Assembly: GCA_046541875.1 (NCBI GenBank)
Contig: JBKHCL010000003.1
Span: 1-64,000, forward strand
Direction of reading: 5' to 3'
DNA: 64,000 nucleotides
Source of the DNA: CAZFPT01 sp046541875
Lineage (GTDB): Bacteria > Planctomycetota > Phycisphaerae > SM23-33
How positions within the stretch are numbered: position 1 is the first letter of the stretch; each line of letters starts with the position of its first letter. Under the pieces are notes generated by a model. That model worked only from the letters and a program-made list of their open reading frames with translations. It searched no databases and was not told the origin of the DNA. Position numbers and translations under genes: made by a program. Below are positions 1 to 10,400 of the stretch, one piece after another.

Positions 1-288
1 GTCCGCGGGTTTGTCGTAGGCACTGGACGGGTCGCCGGTGACGGGGACGCCTAGAGAGGCCTCGAACTTCGCCCACTGGTCATTGGTGATCTCGTAGATG
101 CCCATGCGGTAGTCGTTGTTCACGATGCCGTACCCGCTGGTCGGGTTGGTCGCGCCCGAGATCGTCACGAAGTCGATCATGAACTGGTTCGCGCCGCTGC
201 CGAATTCATCCGCCGACGCAGCAGAGAGCATAGACAGGCACGCTGCCGCACAGACTGCCCGGCGCAGCCAGAATCGTTTTGTAGCCAT
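1..288 (-). CDS. SUMF1/FGE-like secreted protein, 5' part only
   Basis: This is the N-terminal 96 codons of a gene that runs off the left edge. The ATG at 288 follows an AGAAGGG ribosome site. The product opens with a basic, then Ala/Leu/Cys-rich signal peptide ending near SAASA. After that it reads YRMGIYEITNDQW, which matches the start of the formylglycine-generating-enzyme-like (SUMF1/EgtB/PvdO) fold, usually written as MGxYEVTNxQY. In planctomycetes such domains occur both in true sulfatase-maturing enzymes and in many secreted proteins of unknown role, often with a PEP-CTERM tail. The catalytic cysteines would lie outside the window, so activity cannot be judged. It lies 21 bases downstream of the PEP-CTERM gene on the same strand and is probably cotranscribed with it. 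Confidence 0.7.
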   Translation of the reverse strand, partial: MATKRFWLRRAVCAAACLSMLSAASADEFGSGANQFMIDFVTISGATNPTSGYGIVNNDYRMGIYEITNDQWAKFEASLGVPVTGDPSSAYDKPAD

Positions 289-309
289 AGTACAGCCCTT
301 CTTATGGAG

Positions 310-1257
310 TTAGGGTAAACGACGACGGCGGATCATCGCCACCCCCCCCACGGCCAGCAGGGCCAGTGTGGCCGGCTCGGGGATCACCTGAAGCTCGGCG
401 TCGGCCGATGTGGTAATTGCGTAGCTGGACGTATCGTAAAAGTCAGCGACGGCCAGCGTATCCAGCGGGCCTGTATAGCCGTCAGGCCAGTCGGAGGCAC
501 TGACGCCGGTGGCAAGGTCAAAGTAGAACCAGTATTCCTCACCGATCTCGGCCTCGAACGTCAGCGTATCGGCATAGCTCACCGTGCAGGTCTCATCCTC
601 GGTCGTGGCGGCATTTTCGAGCATGTCCACGGCATCCAACGTGTAATAGACCCCGTCGTCGCCATGGATCGAAGTCCAATAGACCTCGCCCTGGGCCCCG
701 AGGATGCCCGTTTCGTCGGACTTACGAATGATAGCGATCAATGTTTCGACATGAGCCTCAGTTTCCATGCCGACCAAGTTACCTCCCTCATTGGCTTGAA
801 GGATCCCATCAATCGACACATCCATGTTTACAGTGAAGGACTCGCCTGGACTAATTGTGTCAGATGCGAACGTAAAGGGTGTGAAGGTCTCAACGTCCGC
901 ACCACACGCCAGGCCGCCGCCATAGTCGTTGTTCGTGTCTCGGTGTGTCACGCGGCACCAGGCCTTGTTCCGGCCTTGGGTGTCAGCGAGAATCTCCCCC
1001 TTGGCGTGCGCTTCGATGGTGTTGTTGTCTGGAATCCAGCCGAACGGACACGTCGAATCCGCTTCGGCCAAGTCGGGGGCCAGCATTTCGTCTTCGGCCC
1101 CTGGCACGGTGGCTCTCGCCCAAGCGTACTGAAAATCCCCACCACCCGGCCCAAGCCCCTGAGTGTCAGCCTTTGCGGTTACGGCCACAACGCAGACCAC
1201 GATAGGTAGCATCGTAGCGCAGATCACCCGCCCCACCCAGAATCTGTCCGTCTGCAT
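310..1257 (-). CDS. PEP-CTERM sorting-domain protein
   Basis: A secreted protein of 315 residues. I chose the ATG at 1257 because AGGAGG lies just upstream and a hydrophobic signal peptide (ending near VTAKA) starts at once; an upstream ATG at 1332 would add 25 residues before the signal. The C-terminus is a textbook PEP-CTERM tail: IPEPATLALLAVGG, a short hydrophobic helix and a final RRRR-type basic cluster. Such proteins are recognised, cut and released or anchored by exosortase, and are typical of biofilm-forming or envelope-complex bacteria. The body is acidic, Thr/Asp-rich and beta-like, with no recognisable enzyme motif. Its role is unknown, probably a surface or matrix protein. Confidence 0.85.
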   Translation of the reverse strand: MQTDRFWVGRVICATMLPIVVCVVAVTAKADTQGLGPGGGDFQYAWARATVPGAEDEMLAPDLAEADSTCPFGWIPDNNTIEAHAKGEILADTQGRNKAWCRVTHRDTNNDYGGGLACGADVETFTPFTFASDTISPGESFTVNMDVSIDGILQANEGGNLVGMETEAHVETLIAIIRKSDETGILGAQGEVYWTSIHGDDGVYYTLDAVDMLENAATTEDETCTVSYADTLTFEAEIGEEYWFYFDLATGVSASDWPDGYTGPLDTLAVADFYDTSSYAITTSADAELQVIPEPATLALLAVGGVAMIRRRRLP

Positions 1258-1804
1258 TTTCAGGTCCTCCTTCTGAGGGTTCCAACCGTCCCTATGAACG
1301 ACGCTGAAGTAGCCAGACAACAAACTCTCCATTTTGGAATCCTATACCACATCTTGCGGTTCAATGCAAGCGATTTCTCGGCAGAATCGCAACTTGCAAA
1401 GACCAGATCACTGGCCGGGCGTTTTCATATCCTACTGCCAACAAAGGCTTAGGGCGATTTTCGTTCGCCTGGAAAAGTCTTTGGTTCGCAGGCGAGATTC
1501 CGGGGTCCGAAAGCAACCATGACGGTTGCTCCCGTTCGCCGAAAAATCGGCCGCGAACTCTCGAACTCTCTCGTGAACAGATCGAGCCGGGTTAACAGCA
1601 GGGTTGCTTTCGGGGCCGGCAGCGTTCTGGAACTCTTGCATTTTGCCTTTGGCTGTGGATACTTCCTGCAGGCGATGGAGTCCGCCTTTAACCGCCGCGA
1701 TCATTCCGGCTGATGACTCCTATCCGACGGATTGCTCGCGTGTTGTAATGGCAACGGACGCCATCACGGCGAGCAGCGGATGGGTGCTGTCAGAAGGAGT
1801 GGCC
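1258..1804. other. Divergent intergenic region
   Basis: This 547-base region separates the minus-strand PEP-CTERM operon from the plus-strand antiporter. It holds the promoter noted at 1341-1369 and a perfect 7-bp inverted repeat, AGCAACC (1512-1518) and GGTTGCT (1524-1530) around a 5-base loop. The hairpin has no T-tract, so it is not an obvious terminator. No convincing small gene is visible; an open frame from 1604 into the antiporter lacks a ribosome site at its start. Confidence 0.5.
1341..1369 (-). promoter_or_regulatory. Predicted sigma-70 promoter for the PEP-CTERM operon
   Basis: On the minus strand, TTGCAT (-35, 1369-1364) and TATAGG (-10, 1346-1341) are separated by 17 bases. They lie about 85 bases before the chosen start codon. 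The same TTGCAT -35 box appears before xylose isomerase. This is a prediction from spacing and similarity only. Confidence 0.5.
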
Positions 1805-3067
1805 ATGGCGGTCGGCATCGCGGAAATCATCGTCCTCAGTCTCATCGCCGACTGGGTTCTTCGGCGGATTCGCATTCCCGGGCTGATCGGCATGCTGTTG
1901 GTTGGTGTCGTCCTCGGCCCTTATGTTCTCGGCTACCTGGACCCGGACCTGCTGGCCATCGGCCCGGACCTTCGGCTGATCGCTCTGATCGTCATCCTGC
2001 TACGAGTCGGGTTTGAGCTGAGCCGGAACACCCTTCACCGTGTCGGCGGTCGCGTTCTTCTGCTGGCATTCATCCCCGCCACGTGCGAGGGCATTGTCAT
2101 CACGCTGGCCGGGCCATACCTGTTGGGCCTGACGTTGCTCGAGTCGGCGATTCTGGGCTCGGTTCTCGCGGCGGTGTCGCCGGCCGTGGTCGTGCCGGCC
2201 ATGATCCGCTTCATGAAGGAACGCAGGGGCGCAGCCAAGGACATCCCCTCGATGGTGATGGCGGCCGCCTCGGTTGACGACATCTACGTGATCGTTGCCC
2301 ACAGCGTCATCGTCGGGCTTTACGTCGGCAATCAGGTGAACGTCGCCTGGCAGGTGGTGGGCGTGCCGCTCTCGCTGGTTCTGGGCATTGCCGTGGGCCT
2401 TGGGATCGGCACGGGGCTTTACCTTCTCTTTGACCGCTTTAATCCCCGCGCCACCAAGCGAGTGCTTGTTGTCATCGCCATCTCCCTGCTGCTGGTACGC
2501 CTTCAGCACGTTCTGGCGGGATACATCCCATTCGCCGGGCTGGTATCGGCCATGGCCATCGGGTTCGTGATCCTGGAGAAACGCGAGCACATGGCCCACG
2601 AGATTTCGGCCAAGCTTGCCAGGCTCTGGGTGTTCGCCGAGATTGTTTTGTTTTCAATGGTTGGCGCACAGGTGAATGTCGGCGTTGCCTGGCACGCCGG
2701 GCTGGTTGGCCTGGGCATCATCCTCGTCGGGCTGGCCGCTCGCAGCGTGGGTGTGTTGACGTGTCTTGCCGGAAGCCGGTTGAATCTCAAGGAACGACTC
2801 TTTGTGGTGGTGGCCTACTCCCCCAAGGCCACGGTACAGGCGGCCATCGGTTCCGCGCCGCTGATGGCCATGCGGGCTGCGGGCATGGAGACCGGCCCGG
2901 GGGAGATCATCCTGGCCGTGGCGGTATTGAGCATCGTCATTACAGCGCCGACCGGTGCATGGGCCATCGCCGCCCTGGGCAACCGCGTGTTGGCGGTCGC
3001 GCCGGAATCGGTCCATGACTCGTATGACGCCGCCATCGAAAGCACACCAGAGGACGACGTTCTCTGA
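1805..3067 (+). CDS. Cation/proton antiporter (CPA-type, Na+/H+ or K+/H+)
   Basis: An inner-membrane monovalent cation/proton antiporter of 420 residues. The ATG at 1805 sits 8 bases after AGAAGGAG, and the protein then begins directly with a membrane helix; longer in-frame starts (1604, 1748) lack this. About 11-13 hydrophobic segments are visible. Family marks are the early helix with RIRIPGLIGMLLVGVVLGP, the FELS stretch that follows the ILLRVG segment, and the SVDDIYVI motif near residue 160, where paired aspartates in the NhaA-fold core bind the exchanged ion. There is no C-terminal TrkA/RCK domain; the short tail is acidic. It is monocistronic, and the ion specificity cannot be told from the sequence. 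Confidence 0.85.
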   Translation: MAVGIAEIIVLSLIADWVLRRIRIPGLIGMLLVGVVLGPYVLGYLDPDLLAIGPDLRLIALIVILLRVGFELSRNTLHRVGGRVLLLAFIPATCEGIVITLAGPYLLGLTLLESAILGSVLAAVSPAVVVPAMIRFMKERRGAAKDIPSMVMAAASVDDIYVIVAHSVIVGLYVGNQVNVAWQVVGVPLSLVLGIAVGLGIGTGLYLLFDRFNPRATKRVLVVIAISLLLVRLQHVLAGYIPFAGLVSAMAIGFVILEKREHMAHEISAKLARLWVFAEIVLFSMVGAQVNVGVAWHAGLVGLGIILVGLAARSVGVLTCLAGSRLNLKERLFVVVAYSPKATVQAAIGSAPLMAMRAAGMETGPGEIILAVAVLSIVITAPTGAWAIAALGNRVLAVAPESVHDSYDAAIESTPEDDVL

Positions 3068-3644
3068 TGAGACGGTGAGAAAAGTAAGGTCTTTATGTCC
3101 GGCCCGAAGATGCAATGTTTGCGGGTCTACACGAGGGAAGCCAAGCGTCTTGGCCGCAGACGTCTGATTCCAACTGGGCCGCTCCGCTCTGCTCTGCAGT
3201 TTCCCTGCCGGTCATCCGCAGCGTTACCCCCAACATTTCCTCTGCGCCTCCCACCGCAAGAGCAGTTCTTCCGCAGCTTCTTCAGGTTGAGGCCCATCTT
3301 CGCCGGGCGGGGCGTCGCGACAAGCCATCGGGTTCGTCCGTCTTCGGGAGGGGCTTCACTGCGTTTCGTCCCGGCAGGGCGATGTTCCTGGCCGGGCAAG
3401 GCGATCGGGTCATCGTGGCTGCCCGGATCCGCGACGAGACCGAGGCGATGCGGGAAACGAGATAAGAAAAAACGCGATTACGCCAAATCGGGGCGGTGCC
3501 TTCGGGGCGTCGCCCTGTTTGTATATGGGGGATGGAGCGGAGTTCACGGATTCTTCAAAACTCCTTTTCATTGACGCTGAAATCGCTACACTCTGTGGTC
3601 CCGGCGATATCGCTGAAACCCGCAGAGACAGGATCTCAACCGGC
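3068..3644. other. Intergenic region before the envelope operon
   Basis: A 577-base stretch without a supportable gene. Several open frames cross it (for example 3115-3465), but none has a ribosome site or recognisable protein features. The last 80 bases are less GC-rich and hold the weak promoter candidate at 3565-3592. Confidence 0.5.
3565..3592 (+). promoter_or_regulatory. Weak sigma-70 promoter candidate for the ABC/DUF6785 operon
   Basis: TTTTCA (3565-3570) and TACACT (3587-3592) are 16 bases apart, about 50 bases before the first ATPase start. Each box matches consensus at only four of six positions, so the call is tentative. Confidence 0.3.
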
Positions 3645-4412
3645 ATGCAGAACGAACCCGACAATACAGGCCAGCCCAAACCCCAGCCCCGCGGCGACGT
3701 GCTGATCGAGGCCCGCGACGTTGAACGGGTCTACAAGACCGGCGATACGTCCGTGTACGCCCTGCGGTCGATCGACCTGGAGATCCACCAGGGCGAGTAT
3801 CTCTCGCTGATGGGGCCTTCCGGGTCGGGCAAGACGACGTTCTTCAACATGGTCGGCGCCCTGGATTTTCCCACAGCCGGCGAGGTCCGCATCGGCGGGC
3901 GGGACCTGCGGGAGCTCTCCTCGGGGCAGTTGGCGTATCTGCGTTGCGTCAACATCGGTTACATCTTCCAGAACTACAACCTCATCGAGGTTTTCTCGGC
4001 CTTGGAGAACGTCAAGCTGCCGATCAAGATCCGCGGCGCCGACGACGACGAAGCCGAGGAGACGGCCGCTGAGCTGCTCACCCGCGTGGGTCTGGGGCAT
4101 CGCCTGGGGCACTTGCCCGGTGAGCTTTCCGGCGGTCAGCAACAGCGGGTGGCCATTGCCCGCGCGTTGGCGAACAATCCGAGCCTGGTATTGGCCGACG
4201 AGCCGACCGGCAATCTGGACTCCGGCACCGGGCACGAGATTGTGCAACTGCTCAGCGAACTGAGCGATGAACATGGCGTGACGGTCGTATCGGCGACGCA
4301 CGATCACCGCATGCTCGATGTCTCCGACCGCGTGGTGTATCTGCGGGACGGGACGGTGGAGCGGATCGTATCGCGTTCGGATCTCAATATTTCGGTCGGA
4401 TCGGTGGGTTAG
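3645..4412 (+). CDS. ABC transporter ATP-binding protein, MacB/LolD type
   Basis: A cytoplasmic ATPase of 255 residues that should power an FtsX-type permease. In order it shows Walker A GPSGSGKTT, a Q-loop in YIFQNYNLI, signature LSGGQQQR, Walker B LVLADEPTGNLD and the switch histidine in SATHDHRML. The ALRSIDLEIHQGEYLSLMGP opening is characteristic of the MacB/LolD/FtsE group (mechanotransmission or lipoprotein/peptide extrusion) rather than of importers. Start is the ATG at 3645; frames extending upstream to 3519 have no ribosome site. It is the first gene of a same-strand run to 16883 and has a paralogue at 16113. Known for the family: such ATPases form dimers under permeases with large periplasmic domains. 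Inferred: it works with the FtsX proteins at 7455 and 15416. Confidence 0.9.
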   Translation: MQNEPDNTGQPKPQPRGDVLIEARDVERVYKTGDTSVYALRSIDLEIHQGEYLSLMGPSGSGKTTFFNMVGALDFPTAGEVRIGGRDLRELSSGQLAYLRCVNIGYIFQNYNLIEVFSALENVKLPIKIRGADDDEAEETAAELLTRVGLGHRLGHLPGELSGGQQQRVAIARALANNPSLVLADEPTGNLDSGTGHEIVQLLSELSDEHGVTVVSATHDHRMLDVSDRVVYLRDGTVERIVSRSDLNISVGSVG

Positions 4413-4485
4413 TAAGCTGTTTGAGGCAGACTCACGGCGGGCCGCCGGTGTCCGTCGTTCTTCCACGAGACGAAGGTAGAAACGC

Positions 4486-7434
4486 ATGAAGTGGTCTCAT
4501 CTGGGCACGATTCTCCTCGGGCTGGTTCTGATTGCGATTCTGGTTCCGTTGTGCCAGTTTCTCACCCAGATGACGGTCAACGTGGACGCCGAGACGTCCA
4601 CGCCGGTCGCCTGGGCGGTGGGTATCGTTTTCAGTCTGTTGCTGGTGTTCGGTACGATTCGCGCGATCGCCCGGACCCGCCGGATCGACAAGCCCAACAT
4701 GGTGCTGCTGTACTGCATGCTCACGGTGGCGATCCCGGTGATGAACATCGGGCTGGTCCGCCAGGTGTACATGTCCATGCAGGCGGGCATGCACGAGTAC
4801 TTTCTTAACGGGAATAACACCTACCGCACCCAGGTGAACAATCTGCGTCGCGGTTGGTTCCCGGTGGTTCCCACGCGCGAGGGGTTTGCGTGGCTCAAGG
4901 CCGATCGGCTGCTGAACTTCATGGAAGACACCGAAATGGCGTCCCAGCAGCGCAAGGCCGAGTCGAAGCTTCGGGGGCTGGTGGTCAAGGAATCGCAGGC
5001 CCGTCGCCTCCGGCAGGCCGCCACCCAGCCGGCGACCACTCAGCCGACCGCAACCCAGCCCGCGGATGCCAACGCCGCGCCGGTCGACGGGCAGGTCGAC
5101 GCCAACGAGCACACCCAGGCGCTGCAGTGGGTGGCCAAGCTCCGGGCCGACCAGGCGGATGCGTTTCTCGTGGAGCGATCGCGCTGGACGTCGGTCGATC
5201 TGAAATCGCTCGATCTGCTCAAACCGCTCCGCCGGAGGCAGCAGGAAGCCGGCCAGGTCAGCCGTGAAAACCTCCAGAAGCTCCCGGAGATGCTCAAGGG
5301 CATCGATGAACTCGAAGCCAGCCTGCTGGAGGGGAACTGGAACTCGGGTCTGATGGACCAGAGCACCCGCGAACGCCTTTTCGCCCAGTTCCCCGATTTG
5401 CGAACCCCCGAGGCACGCCGGGAGCGGATTGCCCACTTCGCCGACCAGGCCGACCGGATTGGCCGGATGGTGGCGATGCTTACCACATCCGACCGCACGC
5501 AGTTGCGGTCGGCGTTGATGGACGACTACCTCCAGCAGTACGCCACCATGCCGGATCATGAAGTGCGAGCCATGCAGAACCGGCTGGTGTATCGCATGAA
5601 GACCTCTTCCCGTACGGACATGGTGAAGATGGACGGCTCGGGCGGCAAGGTCAACCAGTTCTTGGACGGGTTCCGCAACGGGCTCTGGGCGAAGCTCCAG
5701 GACAAGTCAGCCGTCAAGGAACTGACGGTCCGGGACCGCTTCGAGAAGTCGGCCGACGATCTGCCATGGCACCTCTGGGCCAAGCCGATCGTCATGTGGA
5801 CGTCGCTGTTCCTGGCGATTTTCATGCTGCTGATGTGCGTCTCGGAATGGCTCCGCCGCAAGTGGATCGACCGCGAAAACCTCGCCTTCCCCCTGGTGGA
5901 AATCGCCGACACGATGATTCGTCATGACGCGGACATCGAAAACGCAGCCGACCTGTATCACCCCCAGCCTCGGAAGCGTCCGGTCAACCCGGTGTTCATG
6001 ATCGGCTTGCTGATCGGCCTGGTCTGGGTGGGCATGGAGGCGCTGGGTCATTACGGTTTCCTCACGGGCGATTACCAGGCGACGTTCAGCGTTTCCAAGG
6101 AACTGTTCACCGGCAATACGCTGAAGAACGCCGACAAGGTCTTCCTGGTGGTCTCGCCGATCATTCTGGGGCTGGGGTTCCTCATCAGCCTGGAGATCAG
6201 CTTCTCGGTGTGGGTGATTTTCATCATCTATACGATCATCGTGATGATCGGGAAGAACACCTACCCGGACCTGAAGGACAGCCTCTTCTCCGGCTGGGCC
6301 GGCGGGAGGCAGTACCCGTTCCCGATGGCGCAGATGCTGGGGGCGTCGTTGTGCTTCTCGGCGATCGTCCTGTTCAAGACTTTCCGCGGCTCCAAGCAGG
6401 CCAAGACCACCGCCTCGGACGATTACTTCATCCCGCCTCGGCTGAACTTCATCGGAATGGTCGTGCTGCCGATCGTCATTCTCGCTCTGTTGTGGCATCA
6501 CGGGGTGGGGGAGGGCATCGTGGGCGTGCTGTTCATCGCCCTGATCGGCCTGCTGGCGTTCGTGCAGATGATCACGGCTGCCCGCGTTCGTGCGGAGACC
6601 GGCCTGCATACCCAGCACGTCTCGTACGAGTTCACGAAGATCCCGATGGTCTTCGGTATGACCAGCCTGTTGGGTTCGCGCATCTTCTCGCTGTTCGTGA
6701 CGGTGGCGTTCCTGCCGTTGACGCTGCTGTTCCGCACGATCCCACAGCACCTCGAAAACATGGAGCTGGCCAGGCGAAACAAACTGCGCCTGCGCACGGT
6801 GGCGGTGGCGTCGCTGACGGCCTTCATCGTGGCGGTGGTCGTCGGCATGGTTGTCCTGCCGATCTGGGCGTACGCCTACGGCGGCGTCGCCTACGGCGAA
6901 GGCGCCGAGGACCAAGGTCAGACCTCGCGCACCATCGCCCACTACTCGCTGTGGATTTCGCACTACCTCGGTGAGGAGGGGCTCGACCAGTGGACGCAGG
7001 TCCACTGGATCCGCATCTGGTTCATGCTGGGCGGCTTCGGCGTGGTGGCGGTGCTGTCGCTGCTGCGAAGCCGATTCCTGCAATTCCCCCTGCATCCGAT
7101 CGGATACCTGCTGATCCTGTTGAGTATCTACTACGTATGGGTGTCGCCGTATTACAAAGGAACCTCGGACGCGCCGTCCGAGTCGTCCTGGCTGTGGGGA
7201 AGTATCTTCCTGGCCTGGTTGCTCAAGAAGGTGATCATCAAGTACGGTGGCATGACCACCTACCGACGGGCCAAGCCCTTCTTTATCGGGCTGGTGGTCG
7301 GTGCGGTGCTGTGTGTGTTCCTGTTCAACGCGACGGATCTGGTCTGTTCGCTGATCGGTGCTGACGCCAAGGACCCGGGCGGATTCATCAAACCCTTCCT
7401 GGACAAGCACCCGTTCAGCCCGGCGTTCTATTGA
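4486..7434 (+). CDS. Large polytopic membrane protein, DUF6785/OPT-like (982 aa)
   Basis: A 982-residue membrane protein starting at the ATG at 4486 after a GAAGG-type site. Three or so membrane helices come first, followed by a soluble charged region of about 300 residues. That region carries a Thr-Gln-Pro/Ala-Thr-Gln-Pro repeat linker at 5021-5068 and long helical stretches. About ten further membrane helices follow. The ENLAFPLVEIAD segment between helices resembles the LxFP motif of oligopeptide-transporter (OPT)-like families. I believe it belongs to the planctomycete DUF6784/DUF6785 proteins, but this is from memory of the family's look and not from a search. It overlaps or abuts the next gene. 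Function is unknown; it could be a transporter subunit or a scaffold for the ABC system encoded around it. Confidence 0.75.
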   Translation: MKWSHLGTILLGLVLIAILVPLCQFLTQMTVNVDAETSTPVAWAVGIVFSLLLVFGTIRAIARTRRIDKPNMVLLYCMLTVAIPVMNIGLVRQVYMSMQAGMHEYFLNGNNTYRTQVNNLRRGWFPVVPTREGFAWLKADRLLNFMEDTEMASQQRKAESKLRGLVVKESQARRLRQAATQPATTQPTATQPADANAAPVDGQVDANEHTQALQWVAKLRADQADAFLVERSRWTSVDLKSLDLLKPLRRRQQEAGQVSRENLQKLPEMLKGIDELEASLLEGNWNSGLMDQSTRERLFAQFPDLRTPEARRERIAHFADQADRIGRMVAMLTTSDRTQLRSALMDDYLQQYATMPDHEVRAMQNRLVYRMKTSSRTDMVKMDGSGGKVNQFLDGFRNGLWAKLQDKSAVKELTVRDRFEKSADDLPWHLWAKPIVMWTSLFLAIFMLLMCVSEWLRRKWIDRENLAFPLVEIADTMIRHDADIENAADLYHPQPRKRPVNPVFMIGLLIGLVWVGMEALGHYGFLTGDYQATFSVSKELFTGNTLKNADKVFLVVSPIILGLGFLISLEISFSVWVIFIIYTIIVMIGKNTYPDLKDSLFSGWAGGRQYPFPMAQMLGASLCFSAIVLFKTFRGSKQAKTTASDDYFIPPRLNFIGMVVLPIVILALLWHHGVGEGIVGVLFIALIGLLAFVQMITAARVRAETGLHTQHVSYEFTKIPMVFGMTSLLGSRIFSLFVTVAFLPLTLLFRTIPQHLENMELARRNKLRLRTVAVASLTAFIVAVVVGMVVLPIWAYAYGGVAYGEGAEDQGQTSRTIAHYSLWISHYLGEEGLDQWTQVHWIRIWFMLGGFGVVAVLSLLRSRFLQFPLHPIGYLLILLSIYYVWVSPYYKGTSDAPSESSWLWGSIFLAWLLKKVIIKYGGMTTYRRAKPFFIGLVVGAVLCVFLFNATDLVCSLIGADAKDPGGFIKPFLDKHPFSPAFY

Positions 7435-7454
7435 TGCATGAAGGAGTGGTCGAC

Positions 7455-10400
7455 GTGACTCGGCGACTGATAACCTGTTGTTTGGTTCTGCTGGCTGCGT
7501 GGGCCGTTGCGCAGGGCGGCGAGCGGAACGAGAAAATCCAGAAGGACATCGATGTCCCGGTGCGAAAGCAGTTGGAGTCCTACTCGGCCCTCTCGCCCCA
7601 GGGGCTGGAGGCGCTGGACCGCGTCTCCTCCTCCGCTGCGCTGCGCGCGGAGATGGAGGAGATTCTCAAAGGCAACCTGTCCGTCGGTGCCAGGCAGGTC
7701 GATGCCAACGGCAGGGCCCATATCCACCGTTACCTGGACAGGAAGTTCGATGCGCTCTCTGAGCGGGGACTTCGGAAACTGGGCGCGATTACCGGACAGG
7801 TGGCGGTCCCCGTTTCGATCCGCAACGCCCGCTCGCTCGGCGAGAAAGGCAACGCCCGAGGCCGATCGAGAGTGACCATCGACGGGGTGCGCTGGGCGGA
7901 CGGCAACAGCTGTCACCTGCTGCCGATGTGGCCCAACGGCCCGATGCCGTCGATCTGTCCGGTCGGTGGGTTGAGCGGCCCGCTGGTGTACGTCGAAGAC
8001 GGTTCGTGGGAAGCCCTGCGAGGCCTGCCCCTCGAGGGCGCCATTGTGCTGATGGACTTCCGTGGCGGACGACGCTGGGCGACACTGGCCTCCATGGGGG
8101 TTCAGGGCGTGATCGCCATCGAGGACGAGCACGTTTCCCGCGACAAGGCCGAGCGGTGGTTCGTGAATACTCCGGTCCCCTTGCCGCGGTTCTACGTGGA
8201 CCGCAAACGCGGGCAGGAGCTGATCGCCCACGCCACGCGCAAGGAGTACCCCGAGAAAGGCGATCAGTGGCGCATCGTCAAAGGCAAAGCCGCCACCATG
8301 CACGGTGGGAACGTCTACGAGCAGCGTCGCTTCGAGTCGCCCTTCGTGTACCTTCCACCCACCGAGCCGATCATTCACACGGTCATGGAGCGCGAGCTGC
8401 TCCGTCGTCTGGGCGACAAGTACGGGGTGGCCGGCGAAGACATCGCGGTGTTGAACAGGCTGGGAGACTCGCCTCCCAAGGCCGGTACCAAGCTGAAGAT
8501 TCCCGGAAAGGACGAGACCTACGAAGTCAAGGAGCAGGATCTGCTCAAGCAGATCGCCGCATCTTACGAAGTCTCCCTGGACGCTCTGCTCAAGGCCAAT
8601 GACCTCGATAAAGACAAGGAAGACCAGGGCATCTCGGCGGGTACGAAGCTGACGATTCCGAACATCAACCAGTCGCTGGTGATTCTCGTTCGGATTGACA
8701 GCTGCTCGGTGGTTCCCGACGCCCCGCACGGCGCGAATGCGGCAGGCAACATCGCTTTGGCGATCAAGCTGATGGAGCATCTGGCGACCGACCCGTCGGT
8801 GATCCGGCGCAAGGGCGTGGTGTTCGGGTTCCTGGACGCCGAAGGGCTTGGTGGGCGCACCAGCCGGGCCGTTACCGAGTCGATGCTGCTGAAAGAGAAC
8901 AAGCTCAAGCTTCGCCCGAAGGAAGACCCCGCCAACCGCATCAAGCGGTATCGCCAGGTGGTGGCTTGGCTGGAGGCCGACCAGAGCGGCAAGATAGGCT
9001 ACGACACCGCGAAGTGGTTGGCCGACGAGTGGTTGTACTCCCGTCTGGAATCGTTGCGAATCCGTCTGGCGGAGGAGCGGACGCGCCTGCGCCGACGCTT
9101 GCGTGAGCTTCCCGAGGACTCCGCCGAAGCCAGGGAAATCGAAACCCGTCTCGACGAGATCAAGCTCCTTGTATGGGGCAAGGACCCGCGCGAAGCCGAT
9201 GGCGGGCTGGTGGACCTGCGTGATGAGACCATCAAGAACACCAGCCTCTCCTATCCCGAGCGGACCAAAAGATTTCTACGGACGGTTCCCCAGACCATCG
9301 CGGAGGCCCGCGATCAGGATATGCCCGAGCTGGCGTTGCCGACGCTCCAGGCGCGACTCAAGGCCGAGCTTGCCGAGGAACAGGAAAGCTACGATATCTC
9401 GCAGGGCAACCTGGATGTGATCGGCAAGATCCTCGATGCGATGGTTCCCAGCAAGGATCAGCCTTCCCTCGCCTACCAACTGGACCTTGCCGACGCGACC
9501 CATTCGCTGGGGATCGTGTCCGAGAACAAGGACTTCCGCCGCAATCACCCGGCTGCGGGGAACGCCAAGGCCTTGGCCAAGCGATACCGCAAGGTGCTGG
9601 CGTACGCAGCCGTCCAGGCGGGTTGGCCGGAAGACTTCCTTATTCTGACCAACGACGACGTGCTGCATCACGCCCTGATGAAACTCCAGTCACCGCCGAT
9701 TTATCCGGAGTTCTGGGCGGGCGTGGACGTGTCGCTGTTGGCGTTGAGCACGCAGAACGATACCAAGCAGAAGCTGGACTCACCACGGGACACCCTCGAT
9801 CGGGTCAAGTGGGAGAACCTGCATATCCAGGCTCGCAGCGCGATGTTACTGCTTCGGCTGGGGCTGGAAAGCCCGCTGGACTCCCTGCCTCCGGCGAAGA
9901 TCAACAAGAAACCGAAATTCGGTCGTCTGACCGGCAAGATCGCCGAGTTCAACATGCGATCGGGCATTGACGCCCAGGACCCGATCGCCGGGGCCTACGT
10001 GTACTACCCGGCCTTGAAGAAGGATCATGGCACTCACGCGCATAACACGCTCGCCTACCGCGGAGCTCGCCGCGGGATTCTGATGATCACGCCGCTGAAC
10101 GGCATCTATACGCTGCCGCTGGAGGACGCCTCCTACGACGATGCCCTGTTGCTGTACTCGTATTTGCTGGACAGTGAAACAGGCCTGTTCAACAAGGTCG
10201 CCGACCAGGGGCAGATCGGCAGCCAGAGGGCAAACCCGAAGTTCAAGCTGCTGGACCTGGAGGAGACTGAAAAGAAGATCGTGCTCACCGAGGTCTACCC
10301 GTGGATGTTCTTTCCGGGCGTGGACCCGCGGGAGTACAAGGTCGTCGGCGAGACCGAGAGTCAGTTCCACCTCGTTGACGTGGTCCGCAACGGCGATCCG

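Noticed and set aside
310..1332. Longer start of the PEP-CTERM gene at 1332
   Set aside because: The extra 25 residues precede the signal peptide, while AGGAGG stands before the ATG at 1257.
3115..3465. Open frames in the gap before the first ATPase
   Set aside because: No ribosome site, composition not protein-like, several overlapping frames equally long.
3519..3644. N-terminal extension of the first ABC ATPase
   Set aside because: No ribosome site; the ATPase family starts near 3645, and the extension overlaps the promoter-like region.
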